A stretch of 64,000 nucleotides of DNA from Cesiribacter sp. SM1 (GTDB taxonomy: Bacteria > Bacteroidota > Bacteroidia > Cytophagales > Cyclobacteriaceae), in assembly GCF_020178975.1 (NCBI RefSeq), contig NZ_JAHXBU010000094.1:248001-312000 (forward strand), given 5' to 3'. Positions 1 through 10,700 of this stretch are shown here, one piece after another. Position numbers and translations under genes: made by a program. How positions within the stretch are numbered: the stretch's first letter is position 1; each line of letters starts with the position of its first letter. The notes beneath the pieces were generated by a model. It did no database searches. It was not told the origin of the DNA and saw nothing but the letters and a program-made list of their open reading frames with translations.

Positions 1-1252
1 CACCTAAGGGTATGGTATAATTTTTACTTTTCACCATATAGGTCCCGGTTTTGATGCAGATGGAAGACTTCCCTGAATCAATTATCTTCTGCCAGTTACG
101 GGTATCGCCATACCATCCTGGAGACGAAAGAGATGCCCAGCTGGAGGTGTCTTTTTCGTGATAAACTGGTGTTTCTTCAACAGGCAGCCTTAAAGAATAC
201 CTTGCATTGGCGTGTGGGCTGTATACTTCTCCAACAACATATTCTTCCAGACTTAATTTTCTGATTTTATTACCTCGATCAGTGAGTATAGTAGAATATC
301 CGCTGGCAATTATATCACGGGCAAAAAGGCACCCATCCAGATTTTCAATAGCGCTTTGCTCCTGACTTCCTCCAGTAAATCTACTATTCAGCACCACAAT
401 CATCCCATGCTTACTGGTATTTAAAAGAGCAGGAACTGAATTATCACTGGTTAATTTGCGGATGATCAGAATGTTTCCGTCATTTTTAACACCTGCAATA
501 TTCTGTTGACAGATGAAGATATTTTCCAGCGTAATGCTGTAATCTGCTTTTCCGGACTGAATGGCATAATCAAAACCTTTTATAGATACATTCTGTAAAA
601 GACAGGGCCCTGGGAACTCCCTGATCATGCTAATGGCCGTGCTACCCAAGCCATCTTCGGACACTATTCCTACATTGATGATTCCGCCACTATTATTTGC
701 CACAAAATCAATAGCAATAGTTCCCGGATTTGCCGCCCCCGTACAGATAGTGAGATCTTTGATATAATTATGAAACTGCTGATTTCCAGCCGGAGTCTTT
801 ACCAATGCCTTTGGATGGTGTATATCTGAAAACCCTCTAGCACTGTCTTTCAATTTTATAGTGGTGATGCCTTGCCCCTGCCCCATCAGCATCATGGCCT
901 GCCCCTCCCATTGCAAGGCATCGGAAATCAGGTAGGTACCTGCCGGAAAATAAAGAGTTTTAGGACGCGGGAAAAAATAATCAGGCTTCTGTTGAAAATT
1001 TGCTCCCGCCCTGTTTGCATCCATTGCCGCCTGTATGGCGTTTGTATCATCACTAATACCATCGCCCTTAGCACCAAAATCTTTTACGTTATAAAAGCCT
1101 CCTGCATCACTAACATTAAAGCCTGTATAATGTGGCACATGGGTTAACTCAAAACTTTTTGGATAGCTAATAAGCTGTGCTTTAACACTATTGGGTAAAA
1201 AGAACAAGACAAGCGAAATAATATAAAAGCATCTTATTTCAAAAATTATCAT
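1..1252 (-). CDS. Secreted beta-helix protein, pectate-lyase-like (3' end off the window)
   Basis: The reading frame runs open from an ATG at 1252 to the left edge, so about 417 residues are visible and the C-terminus is missing. It begins with a signal peptide (hydrophobic run FYIISLVLFFLP, then a probable cut after VKAQ). About 50 residues in comes the sequence VKDFGAKGDGISDDTNAIQ, the hallmark of the Pectate_lyase_3 / GH28-type right-handed beta-helix family, in which a short N-terminal segment leads into stacked parallel beta coils. Such proteins cleave or bind acidic polysaccharides outside the cytoplasm. The gene lies 88 bp downstream of the flippase gene on the same strand and probably belongs to the exopolysaccharide operon, where it could act as a lyase, an epimerase or a surface-binding protein. 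The catalytic residues cannot be assigned. The family call is fairly sure; the activity is not. Confidence 0.75.
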   Translation of the reverse strand, partial: MIIFEIRCFYIISLVLFFLPNSVKAQLISYPKSFELTHVPHYTGFNVSDAGGFYNVKDFGAKGDGISDDTNAIQAAMDANRAGANFQQKPDYFFPRPKTLYFPAGTYLISDALQWEGQAMMLMGQGQGITTIKLKDSARGFSDIHHPKALVKTPAGNQQFHNYIKDLTICTGAANPGTIAIDFVANNSGGIINVGIVSEDGLGSTAISMIREFPGPCLLQNVSIKGFDYAIQSGKADYSITLENIFICQQNIAGVKNDGNILIIRKLTSDNSVPALLNTSKHGMIVVLNSRFTGGSQEQSAIENLDGCLFARDIIASGYSTILTDRGNKIRKLSLEEYVVGEVYSPHANARYSLRLPVEETPVYHEKDTSSWASLSSPGWYGDTRNWQKIIDSGKSSICIKTGTYMVKSKNYTIPLG

Positions 1253-1340
1253 TGCCTTTGGATTCAAACAGATAAGAAGAAAAGTGCTGCGGAAGACACC
1301 ATAAACAGGTTCTTCTTTACTTTATGTGAATGATCTGCTT

Positions 1341-2768
1341 CTATTTTTTGCTGATAAGCCCAAGGCTCATTTTTAACAGATCAGGATTGAATATAAGAAT
1401 AGCAACCAGACTTAAACTCATCCACATCAGCGCTTTATAGATCACTAAATAAGGTAGTGTACTCTGGAAAAAAGGGCTAACAGCAACAATGAGCAGTGCA
1501 ATAAATGAAAATACAATTATTGGCTTTGCAATATTCAAAATGTAGCTCTTTATCTCCTCAAAAGATTTGTTCAGCCACCACAAAATATACACAAACGAAA
1601 CAAAGTATTTTATAACAAAGCTCCAGGCGGCACCTGTCAGTCCAAAATCCATCAGGAGCAGAAGACTAATGATCCCTGCACTAAAATTGATCAGATTGAT
1701 TGTAATGTTATTTTCCGGCTTGCCGATACCAATCTGGAAACTTTCGTATATACACAATATCATCACACTTACTCCAGAAATAGCCAGTATTTGCATGCAA
1801 TCCCGGCTAGGTGCCCAGGCAGTCCCGAAAGTAAGTTCAATGAGATCAGGAATAAAAACCAGCAGGGCTATAAAGAGTGGAAGGCTAGAGTATAGCATCA
1901 AATATGATGCCTTGAAAAAAGTAATTTCAAGCCTTTTCCTGTCCTGCTGAATATTGGAGAATAACGGCAGCAGAACTTTGGATACTGATAAATTTACAAC
2001 ATCACTGATTGTTGTAAAAACCTTCAATGCAAAGGAAAAATACCCTAACACTGTGGTATCGAAGGCGTAGCCAATGATGAGGTTGTATGAGTATTGGTTA
2101 AAGTTGCTTATCATTCGGGTTGCCAACACCTTGGAGCCAAAGGAAAATAAGCTTTTATAGAGTTTCCATGAAAAGTATATTTTAGGAATCCATCCACTGC
2201 TTATCCAAAATGTAACAGTCTGCACAAAAGAAAAGATAAGATGTTGTGCCACTAAACACCAGGCTCCAAAGTTATTATAAGCCATAACAATGCTAACTAT
2301 CCCCCCGAGTACAATGCCAACAATACGCCCATACGCTACAACTTTAAAATTGAAGTTCTTCATCAATATTGCCCTGTGCACCAGACCAGATGAACCAATG
2401 ATAAAGTTGAAGGCATGAACGCGAAGAATATCCTCCATCATGGGCTCCTTGTAAAAAGAAGCGATCACGGGAGCTGATAAAAACATCAGCAAAAAGAAAA
2501 CAAAACCCAGAATGGATATTCCCCAGAATGCAGAATAGAGATGTTCTTTCTTTAAGTCTTGCCGTTGGATAAGAGCCTCTGCAAACCCCTGATCAATGAC
2601 CAATGAAGTAAAAAATATTACAGAACTGGTTAATGCCACTAAGCCAAAAGGCTCTGGCCCTAGAATCTTAGCCAGCAAAAAATAGATCGAAACAGAGAAG
2701 ATTCTAACTCCGATTGTCTCAGTAAAAGACCATACTACTCCTTTTATTGATTTCTGCCTTAAACTCAT
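1341..2768 (-). CDS. Polysaccharide flippase, Wzx/PST family (MOP superfamily)
   Basis: The 475-residue product is an integral membrane protein with about 12 to 14 hydrophobic segments from end to end, the usual length for a PST-type Wzx transporter. It starts SLRQKSIKGVVWSFTETIG, typical of the Polysacc_synt / WzxC group. It would flip undecaprenyl-linked oligosaccharide from the inner to the outer leaflet of the inner membrane. Its ATG overlaps the stop of the upstream wzc-like gene by 4 bp (ATGA), so the two are translationally coupled. Together with the Wzc-like and Wza-like genes it makes a Wzx/Wzy-type export set, although no Wzy polymerase is visible here. The assignment to the O-antigen/exopolysaccharide flippases is confident; the substrate is unknown. 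Confidence 0.88.
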   Translation of the reverse strand: MSLRQKSIKGVVWSFTETIGVRIFSVSIYFLLAKILGPEPFGLVALTSSVIFFTSLVIDQGFAEALIQRQDLKKEHLYSAFWGISILGFVFFLLMFLSAPVIASFYKEPMMEDILRVHAFNFIIGSSGLVHRAILMKNFNFKVVAYGRIVGIVLGGIVSIVMAYNNFGAWCLVAQHLIFSFVQTVTFWISSGWIPKIYFSWKLYKSLFSFGSKVLATRMISNFNQYSYNLIIGYAFDTTVLGYFSFALKVFTTISDVVNLSVSKVLLPLFSNIQQDRKRLEITFFKASYLMLYSSLPLFIALLVFIPDLIELTFGTAWAPSRDCMQILAISGVSVMILCIYESFQIGIGKPENNITINLINFSAGIISLLLLMDFGLTGAAWSFVIKYFVSFVYILWWLNKSFEEIKSYILNIAKPIIVFSFIALLIVAVSPFFQSTLPYLVIYKALMWMSLSLVAILIFNPDLLKMSLGLISKK

Positions 2769-5116
2769 TGCTTGCTTCTTTTGGCCACCTTTTTATAGTA
2801 GCCTTTGTAGGTAGATTCCGCTACCGATCCATTATAAACAATGCCTGCATTTAAGTGATGATCTCTTACCAGCTTATCAAGGCGCTGAACTTGCTCTTTA
2901 CCAGAAAATTCATGCCGCACTACTAGCAAAGTATAATCAAAATACTTACTTAGTATCAAATAGTCTGCCACCAAACCAACTGGTGGCGTATCGAATATAA
3001 TGATGTCGTACTTCTCCCTAAGCGTACTCACCAGCAGATCAAGGCTGGTATGATTCAAAAGGTCAGAGGCATTTTCAACTGGAGTTCCTGCTGCTACCAG
3101 GTCCAGGTTTTCCACTTCTGTTTTTTGGACCAGCAGCTTGCTACCCCCCAACAGGCAATCACTAATGCCCGGACTTGTCTTCACTTTGAAATAACCCGAT
3201 AATTTAGGCAAATGAAGATCTGCCTCTATCAAAAGTGTTTTTTTGCCTACTCTGGCAAAGGAGAGCGCCAGATGAGTGGCACAAAAGGTTTTTCCTTCTC
3301 CACTGGTAGATGAGGTGATTCCTACAACTTTAATATTTTCGCTCACCTGCAAAAACCCAATGTGCTGACGTATGTAACGAAAGGCATGTGCCAGGTACCC
3401 ATCTCCTGCATATTGATTAGACTTTTCATCACCCTTCACATATGATATCTGATCAATCAGCGGAATATTCGTCCAGCTCAGCAGCTGGTCCTTAGTTTCC
3501 ACCTTTGGCCGAAAGAAATCCCTGCTGAAGATAAAGCCAACCGGAACAATTAAACCGGCTAGTAAAGCCACCAGCATAACAAAGGCCTTATTTGGGGCAA
3601 CAGGCTCTTTGCCGATCATATGAGGTGGGTCTACAATGGTTTTATCAGGAATATTTGATGCTATGGCTATTCCTGCTTCGGCCTTTTTTTGCAAGAGGTA
3701 ATTATATATGTTGTCGTTAAAAGTAAAGCGTCTGTTAATATCTGTCAGATTTCGCTCATTCTCGGGTAAGCGGCTAATGGTTTGCTGTAATTCTGCTACC
3801 CGTCTGTTGCTCTCCTGCAGGCCTATCTTATTAGCCCCTATAAGATTACTTATGTTTTCAATCAGTGCTTGCTTGGTAGAGCTGATCTTCCGATCCAACA
3901 CTTGTATCACCGGACTTTGCTTGCTGGAACTGAAGCTTTTATTTATCTTCTCTTCATTTAGTTTTGAGAGCTGTATCAGCAGACTGTTCAGCAGCTCGTC
4001 GTGAATACCAACTGATGAAGGAGCAACTACATCGCTTACATCATCATTGCTGGCCAGATAATCAGACATGTACTGATAATACTTATTTTGCACCAGCAGT
4101 TGTTCTCTTGTTTCTTCCAGCGCAAACAACTGTTCATTTAAAGTCTTGGAAGTAAGCTCTACGTTTACCACATTACTTCTAGAACGAAAGGCCTGCAGCT
4201 TGTTTTCTGCCCCTCTCAAAGAGTCGGCCACTCCCTGCAGCTGAAAATCGATGAACTCTATAGTCTTCTCCCCAAGCAGGTTTTTCTTCTTCAGATCATT
4301 GTTGATATACATACTGCTTAGCATCTTAAGAAAGACGATATCTTTCTGCGGTGTTGCACTTTGCAGGCTTAGCTTAACAATGTTTGACTTATCAGAAATC
4401 TGGCCGTAAAACAGTTTTTTATGATAATGCTCAGTAACATCATTTAAACTGGAGAGAGTTACGTAGTATGCCTGATCAAGATCCAGTGCCAGAGAGTCTA
4501 CAGTATCTATTGATATATTCAGGTACGGGAGACGCAGTGGATCCTGTATCGATAAAACTGTATCCAGTTCAATGGCAAAAACTTTCTCAACAATCTCCTG
4601 TGTTTTTGGATGAAGTAGATATCGAGGCTGCTTTTTTGCAGATATCTTAACCCTGTAATGCTTACTGTCAGGAAAGGTAATATCAACAGGCTGATAGGTA
4701 AGTTGCCACGCATCAGGATTTAATTGCAGCTTAAAGGGAGCTGGGTAAAGCTCTTCTGAAAACATTTTCCCTAAAGTACCCAGCATTGCAGGATATTGAT
4801 GATAGGCAATTTCAAAACCAAGTTCTTTCAGGCTTCCAGATATCATAGAGTAAGAAGTAAGAATACCGATTTCATCTTCTATCTCAGGATCGGAGTCCAG
4901 CAATTCAAAGCCACTTAAAAATTTTTCCTGCGAGTTCCCCTTATCACTTAGACTTTGGTCCTTTAGCTGAATAGAGGCTTCAACAAGGTATTTTTTCTCT
5001 GTAGTTGCCAGGTATACTACAGCCAGCGTAAGCGTAACAAGCATTGATAATAAAAACCAATACCAATTACGCAGCAATTTTCTAAGAATAATCCTTACAT
5101 CAATATCTTCCATCAC
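2765..5116 (-). CDS. Wzc-like polysaccharide co-polymerase and BY-kinase (tyrosine autokinase)
   Basis: This 783-residue inner-membrane protein controls chain length and export of exopolysaccharide. The Wzz domain begins just after the start, with the first membrane segment at about residues 18-38. A long periplasmic coiled-coil region follows, then a second membrane segment near residue 520 after a Pro-rich stretch. The cytoplasmic BY-kinase domain has Walker A (SGEGKT, about 605-610), Walker A' (LLIEADLHLP, about 629-638) and Walker B (IIIFDTPP, about 706-713). It ends in a short tyrosine cluster (Y770, Y773, Y774) and a basic tail, the expected autophosphorylation site. The kinase is fused to the Wzz part, as in proteobacterial Wzc. 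It overlaps the flippase gene by 4 bp and lies 9 bp after the Wza-like gene, so it is in one operon. No cognate phosphatase (Wzb) is seen. Confidence 0.92.
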   Translation of the reverse strand: MMEDIDVRIILRKLLRNWYWFLLSMLVTLTLAVVYLATTEKKYLVEASIQLKDQSLSDKGNSQEKFLSGFELLDSDPEIEDEIGILTSYSMISGSLKELGFEIAYHQYPAMLGTLGKMFSEELYPAPFKLQLNPDAWQLTYQPVDITFPDSKHYRVKISAKKQPRYLLHPKTQEIVEKVFAIELDTVLSIQDPLRLPYLNISIDTVDSLALDLDQAYYVTLSSLNDVTEHYHKKLFYGQISDKSNIVKLSLQSATPQKDIVFLKMLSSMYINNDLKKKNLLGEKTIEFIDFQLQGVADSLRGAENKLQAFRSRSNVVNVELTSKTLNEQLFALEETREQLLVQNKYYQYMSDYLASNDDVSDVVAPSSVGIHDELLNSLLIQLSKLNEEKINKSFSSSKQSPVIQVLDRKISSTKQALIENISNLIGANKIGLQESNRRVAELQQTISRLPENERNLTDINRRFTFNDNIYNYLLQKKAEAGIAIASNIPDKTIVDPPHMIGKEPVAPNKAFVMLVALLAGLIVPVGFIFSRDFFRPKVETKDQLLSWTNIPLIDQISYVKGDEKSNQYAGDGYLAHAFRYIRQHIGFLQVSENIKVVGITSSTSGEGKTFCATHLALSFARVGKKTLLIEADLHLPKLSGYFKVKTSPGISDCLLGGSKLLVQKTEVENLDLVAAGTPVENASDLLNHTSLDLLVSTLREKYDIIIFDTPPVGLVADYLILSKYFDYTLLVVRHEFSGKEQVQRLDKLVRDHHLNAGIVYNGSVAESTYKGYYKKVAKRSKQ

Positions 5117-5125
5117 AGCAGCAGA

Positions 5126-5914
5126 TTAGTTAACATAGTTCAGTACCAGTATAGCTGTTGAAACAGCTCCGAATATCACGCTAAGTACGTTTAAAGTATT
5201 AAGATTACCCCTGGTAGCCTTGGCTTTCAGGGGTTGCACATAAAGCACATCATTAGGCTGGAGGTAGTAAAATTCTGATGAAAGTAGTTGAGGATTTTTC
5301 AGATCAACCACTACTGCCCCCACACCCGTATCCGTTTGTCTTAACAAGGTTATGTTCTCCCTATTACCAAAGTCCGTAAGATCTCCCGCCATACCAAGCC
5401 CTTCCAACACTGTCAGCTGGTTGTTGTAGATATAAAAGTGCCCAGGATTTCGGACCTCACCTAATATGGTAATCTTAAAGCTTACCAGCTTTACCAGGAT
5501 AGTAGCTTTATTCAGGTAAACACTAAACGCTTCCTGTATTTTCTGCTGCGCCTCTGGAACTGTTAAACCTGCCACCTGTAAAGGCCCAACCTCTGGCAAT
5601 GTAATGCTGCCATTATCGTCAATCGAATAACTATTGAGGTATACGCTCGCCTGGTTGATATTAAAAAAGCTGTTTTCGGGCTGTATATTAAAGTAATCCG
5701 ATGATTCTGTATCAAGTGTCTTTATTCTAACGGACAGAATATCCCTTGACTGCAACTTGTAGGCACCAGGTTGATTCGTTATAGGCGTTAATGTCTCTGT
5801 ATTATACTTTGGATCAGAGAAATAGACAAGTTTTTTATTTGGCACACATGCACTGCCCAGAAGTAGCAACACCAGCAGGCACAGGTATACAGAGGACTTG
5901 GAGTAGAAATCCAT
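5126..5914 (-). CDS. Wza-type outer-membrane polysaccharide export lipoprotein
   Basis: The 262-residue product begins with a lipoprotein signal peptide (LLVLLLLGSAC, lipidated Cys about residue 23) and continues into a Poly_export (BexD/Wza) domain with the typical YKLQSRDILSVRI motif. An SLBB-type segment (VKITILGEVRNPGHFYI) follows. A C-terminal hydrophobic stretch (LSVIFGAVSTAILVLNYVN) could be the outer-membrane-spanning helix. It would form the exit channel and dock onto the Wzc-like protein encoded 9 bp downstream. It is shorter than E. coli Wza (about 379 residues), which is usual in Bacteroidota, where a single SLBB repeat is common. It appears to be the first gene of the export operon, with about 130 bp to the next gene upstream. 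The assignment is confident. Confidence 0.9.
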   Translation of the reverse strand: MDFYSKSSVYLCLLVLLLLGSACVPNKKLVYFSDPKYNTETLTPITNQPGAYKLQSRDILSVRIKTLDTESSDYFNIQPENSFFNINQASVYLNSYSIDDNGSITLPEVGPLQVAGLTVPEAQQKIQEAFSVYLNKATILVKLVSFKITILGEVRNPGHFYIYNNQLTVLEGLGMAGDLTDFGNRENITLLRQTDTGVGAVVVDLKNPQLLSSEFYYLQPNDVLYVQPLKAKATRGNLNTLNVLSVIFGAVSTAILVLNYVN

Positions 5915-6045
5915 CTCAGGTATTGGGTTATTGATAAGTCAGAAAAGATAAGTGCTAAAATTTCCTTCAAAGATACAAGCTAGATTGGCAACAAAAAACC
6001 TTGTTACCTTAAAGTTGAACCTCTAGTAATTAATAAAGTCAAAAG

Positions 6046-7335
6046 CTAGGGTATTAATGTATAAAAGGGGATGTTATGTGTAGTGATATGCTGATTACCG
6101 TCATATACATAAACGTACAATCGATACCCGCCCTCTTGTTCAGGAGTACAAAACTGAATATTAGAACCCCCATCCTCAGGCAAAAGATGATTCAAAACGT
6201 AATCATAATTTCCCTTCTTCATATCATCGAACCCTTCCGGACGTATTTCCCAGCAGTAAGACAACAGATCATTGTCGGGATCATGAGCAAAAGCCTGCAC
6301 TTCCTGTACACTTCCTGCAGGCAGGTAAAGGCTGCGATGCAGGGGTTCACCATTCATGTGCAAGGAATCTAAACTGGGCGCCCAGTTATCTGGGTTAACT
6401 CCTGACCATCTTACCCTTAATCTGTTAACTGATTCTGTTTCAAAATCTTCAAAAGAAAACAAGCTATAAAAAGTCTCTGTTCTCTCGTACTTAGTACCCC
6501 AGTAAAAAGCATACCCTCCAAGAAAGTATGTACTATCCTTGTTGATCACATCCCAGTAATAGTCTACCTCCTGCCCTCTGAGGGTGCTGCTTTTTTCGAG
6601 AGGCGCCCCCCAGTCAGTAGAGTTAGCTTCCCAGGGACCCTCCGATCCCCATTCGCTTAATATATAGGCTTTGTTCCATCCAAAAAGCCCGCCAATCTCT
6701 TCTTGCAGGTAAGGCAAACGGGCAAAACCATTTACCCCCAGAATATCCAGATTTGGACATAACAGCCGCATCAAACCTCGCTTACTGAAATTTGGCCCCA
6801 GCGGCACCGCTGTCATTACCGGATGATTAGGATCAGTTTCGTGGATCATTTTGGCAATTCGGTCAATGGTATGTAAAACCATGAGTTGGTTGCCTCCAAA
6901 CAAATGAACTTCATTACCAATACCCCACATCAACAAGGCCGGATGATCCTTATACTGTTCTACTACTTTTTTGAGGGCTGCAATTTTTTCATCCACAGCC
7001 CTGGAATTCCAGTAACTAAAATCATTGCCCCACCACTCATTTCCCACCTCCAAGCCAAGAGTAACGGTCAGGCCATAAGACGCAGCCTCGTCCAGAATCC
7101 TGCCTGCCTCATTTGTATTCCAGGTCCTGATAGAGTTTCCTCCATACAATGCAACCTTAGCCATATGCTTATGTCCGGCAGCGCCCTTGATATGGTAAGG
7201 CTTACCATGTCTGAAGAGGACAAATCTTCCATCCTGTTCCCGCACTTCCACGGTTGGAACAAAAGCCTCATCTTTTTCCTGACAAGAAAATGAAAGCAAA
7301 CTAACAACCAATAACAAGAAGTAATATTTACACAT
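6046..7335 (-). CDS. Secreted GH2-like TIM-barrel glycosidase (lipoprotein)
   Basis: This 429-residue protein has a lipoprotein signal peptide ending LLSFSC (Cys18) and a (beta/alpha)8 barrel of the GH2/GH5 clan. The motif GIGNEV places the acid/base Glu at about residue 142, and ILSEWG places the nucleophile at about residue 228. The N-terminal motif (RHGKPYHIKGAAG) and the C-terminal beta domain are laid out like the last part of the 1308-residue fusion protein encoded divergently next door (its VDGKPFYMKGICYN and terminal beta domain). The two hydrolase modules are therefore probably related and may act on the same glycan. It lies 131 bp upstream of the Wza-like gene on the same strand. 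The substrate is not predictable; a role in trimming or releasing exopolysaccharide is inferred from context. Confidence 0.8.
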   Translation of the reverse strand: MCKYYFLLLVVSLLSFSCQEKDEAFVPTVEVREQDGRFVLFRHGKPYHIKGAAGHKHMAKVALYGGNSIRTWNTNEAGRILDEAASYGLTVTLGLEVGNEWWGNDFSYWNSRAVDEKIAALKKVVEQYKDHPALLMWGIGNEVHLFGGNQLMVLHTIDRIAKMIHETDPNHPVMTAVPLGPNFSKRGLMRLLCPNLDILGVNGFARLPYLQEEIGGLFGWNKAYILSEWGSEGPWEANSTDWGAPLEKSSTLRGQEVDYYWDVINKDSTYFLGGYAFYWGTKYERTETFYSLFSFEDFETESVNRLRVRWSGVNPDNWAPSLDSLHMNGEPLHRSLYLPAGSVQEVQAFAHDPDNDLLSYCWEIRPEGFDDMKKGNYDYVLNHLLPEDGGSNIQFCTPEQEGGYRLYVYVYDGNQHITTHNIPFYTLIP

Positions 7336-7748
7336 GCTGACAGATCTTTAAGGGAGGATTAACAAGAACTTCGTGAGTATAAGCGCGTGTTACAGGCACA
7401 AATATAAAATTATTTCCTTTATAATTATCACTATTATAACTTTTAAATTAACTTTACCTCCATAATGACTCATGTAAGAAAAATGTCATTAAGTTTCACC
7501 GACCTATTTCAACAAGAGGCTTAACAGTGCTGCCACCTGCAGCCGAGGTTAAAACCACCTAGCTTAGGCTAAGTGCCAAAACTTTAAATAGAATTACACC
7601 ACATTACTACTTATTCAAGAATACACATGCCAGACAGCCTTCACTATTTGCGCTCCACCCAACATATAGCCATTACGTTCACATTCCTAACGGAGCACCT
7701 ATATTAAAGGCCACTGAGGCCCGTGCTTAACTAACTACAACTCCTCCA
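7336..7748. promoter_or_regulatory. Divergent promoter region between GH2-like lipoprotein and GT-GH fusion
   Basis: This 413-bp gap must hold the promoters of both divergent genes. Its first part (about 7400-7460) is very A/T-rich. I find no tRNA, no small gene and no clear palindrome, and no confident Bacteroidota -33/-7 pair. Confidence 0.4.
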
Positions 7749-10700
7749 ATGATGCATAAAAAAAAGTCTAAACTCCTTCTCCCTATCCTCATCCTCATTG
7801 GAGTAGGATTTCTCTTTTTGTTTCTCTACGGTTTTACAACAGTAGTTGAGGCTGGCCATCCGGTTCTTTATATACTACTAACCATAAGCCTGGGCTTTAA
7901 AATTGTACGCATTCTTTTTGAATGGTATCACTACGCAGGCATCAAACAACAGCCCGAACAGACTTGTGGCAGCAAAAAAGAATGGAAAGTAGACATGCTT
8001 ACCACTGCCTGCCCCGGTGAGCCCAGAGAAATGATAGAGGAGACATTAAGGGCAATGGTAAATGTTAGCTACCCTCACCAAAACTACCTGTGCGATGAAG
8101 GCAATGATCCGGCACTTAAAGCCCTGTGTCAGGAATTAGGCGTGCATCATGTAACCCGTACTACACGAGAAAATGCCAAGGCAGGAAATATCAACAACGC
8201 GCTTGCACAGGCAAAGGGAGAAATATGTGTTATCATGGACCCCGACCATGCACCAACAGCTGATTTCCTGCACAAAACACTTCCTTATTTTGACGACCCC
8301 GAAACAGGCTATGTACAGGTAGTACAGGCTTATAAGAACCAAAACGAATCGTTGGTAGCACGCGGCGCAGCAGAACAGACCTATAATTTTTACGGTCCTT
8401 ACATGAGCGCTATGGGCCAGTATGGTACGGCGCAGGCAATTGGCGCTAACTGTACCTTTCGAAGAGAAGCCCTTGATTCAATCGGTGGCCACGCCCCCGG
8501 CTTAACAGAAGACATGCACACCTCTATGCTGCTCCATGCCAAAGGCTGGAAATCAGTATATGTACCTGAAATTGTATCCAGAGGCTTAGTGCCAAGTACT
8601 TTATCAGCTTATTACAAACAGCAACTCAAGTGGTCAAGAGGCACCTTCGATCTCTGGTTTCATGTTTTCCCTCGCCTGTTTACAAAACTGTCGTGGCGCC
8701 AGAAACTTCATTACGGCTTACTACCGCTCTACTACCTTTTCGGTTTAGTTACCCTGATAGATGTAGCCGTACCAGTGTATGCCCTCTTCTCTGGAGATTA
8801 TCCCTGGCACATGAACCCCCTGATATTCTTTGCTTATTATGCTCCTTTACTAATCAGCAGTTTACTTATAAGATTATTTGCCCAGAGATGGCTGAATGAG
8901 CCACACGAAAAGGGATTACATCTGACTGGAGGCATTTTAAGGGTAGGCGCCTGGTGGATTTACACAACAGGATTTATTTACACCCTGCTCAACATTAAGG
9001 TACCCTATATTCCCACACCAAAGGAACACGATGCAAAAAATGAATTTTTACTGGGTTTTCCCAACCTGCTGCTTGCCGTACTCTGCCTTGTATCTGTGAT
9101 TTACGGTCTGCACATGGACTGGCAGCCATATAGTTTCCTGATGGCAGGCTTTGCCCTCTTCAACGCTTTTATTCTTTTCATTGCTTTTGCTATGGGCCAG
9201 ACCCACTGGATCGACTTGTTGGTGCGCTTTAGCAACCGCTTAAAACTTCGTTACCTCTCACTCAGGTGGAAGCTGGCTGTCAAACCTTTTGGCAAAGTGG
9301 CATTACATTACTATATCCTGCTCTGCCCTATTTCCCTGCCGCTTATTGCACTACCATGGATCTTTTCTGAAGAAAAACAAGAAATCAATGCCTCCGGCGT
9401 TCGTAGCATGATTGTACAGAAAGAAATTGGTGGCTTTTATACGGGTATTTATCCAGCTGCTTCAGACAAGAGCATTATGGAACAGCTGGATAAAGCAGAG
9501 AGCGAAAGCAATCATTCATTTTCAATAGTCTCCACCTATCTTGCCTGGAGTGCCGCACCACTGCCTACTGCAGAATGGAGAAAAATAAGTGCCAAGGGCG
9601 CCATCCCCATGATTACGTGGGAACCCTGGACAAATCTTTTTCCACAATATGCCGATCATCCGGACTTAAGTCAGAACAGAAAAGTTTTTCTTTACATCAC
9701 CGAGGGCTATTTCGATGAATACATTGATTCCGTAGCTGTTTCTATACGCTCACTTGGCTATCCTGTATTTCTTAGGTTTGCGCATGAAATGGACAACCCC
9801 ATGTATCCCTGGTCTGCCAGCGGCAGCAACACTCCCAATGAATTTATTGCTGCCTGGCGTTATGTTCATAACCGGTTCCAGGCGCTGGGAGTCCAGAACG
9901 TAAGCTGGGTCTGGAATCCTTTAAAACCCTCCGCCTTCGATAACTATTACCCTAATGGCGCCCGCTATCCCGACAATATGTATATTGACTGGATTGGTGT
10001 TACCTGCCTGAATTACGGAAAAGCCAATGTAAGCCAGCAATGGTCTACTTTTGAGGAAATTTACAAGCCTTTTCAACTGAAGCGCCAAAGCTATTCAATT
10101 GATCTGCCGGTTATGCTGGCGGAGTTTGGCTCTACCTCCTATGGCGGCAATGGCGGCAAGTGGGTATCAGATGCTCTTAATCGCATACAGGATCACTATC
10201 CTGAAATTAAATCAACAGTACTCTTCTACAGCAAACAGGATAAAAACTGGGTCACCGACTGGCGGCCCACAGAGCGTGAAACCAGTATAGACTGGACCTA
10301 CCAGCTTAGCCTCCTGGAGCCGGTGCTTAGTAAGTTTGATTTACCGGCCCAGTATGCCTTCGATAACAATGTTAATACTGATGCCCCAAAGCCAAAGTCG
10401 CGCATTGCGGGCAAAAATGGGAATTATACTATGCTGGTAGATGGTAAGCCTTTCTACATGAAAGGAATCTGCTATAATCCACAACACGACTGGCAGGATG
10501 GATTCCTGCCCCTCACAAGAAAGCAGCTGGAGAATGATTTCAGCCAGATCAAGGCCATGGGAGCCAACACCATCAGAAGGTACGAACCAGGCGTTTACGA
10601 TGTAAACATGCTGAATGTGGCAGAAGAAACCGGCCTGTACATTATGTATGGATTCTGGTTTGACCCTTCAGTGGATTACCTCAAAGACAATGCAAAAAAA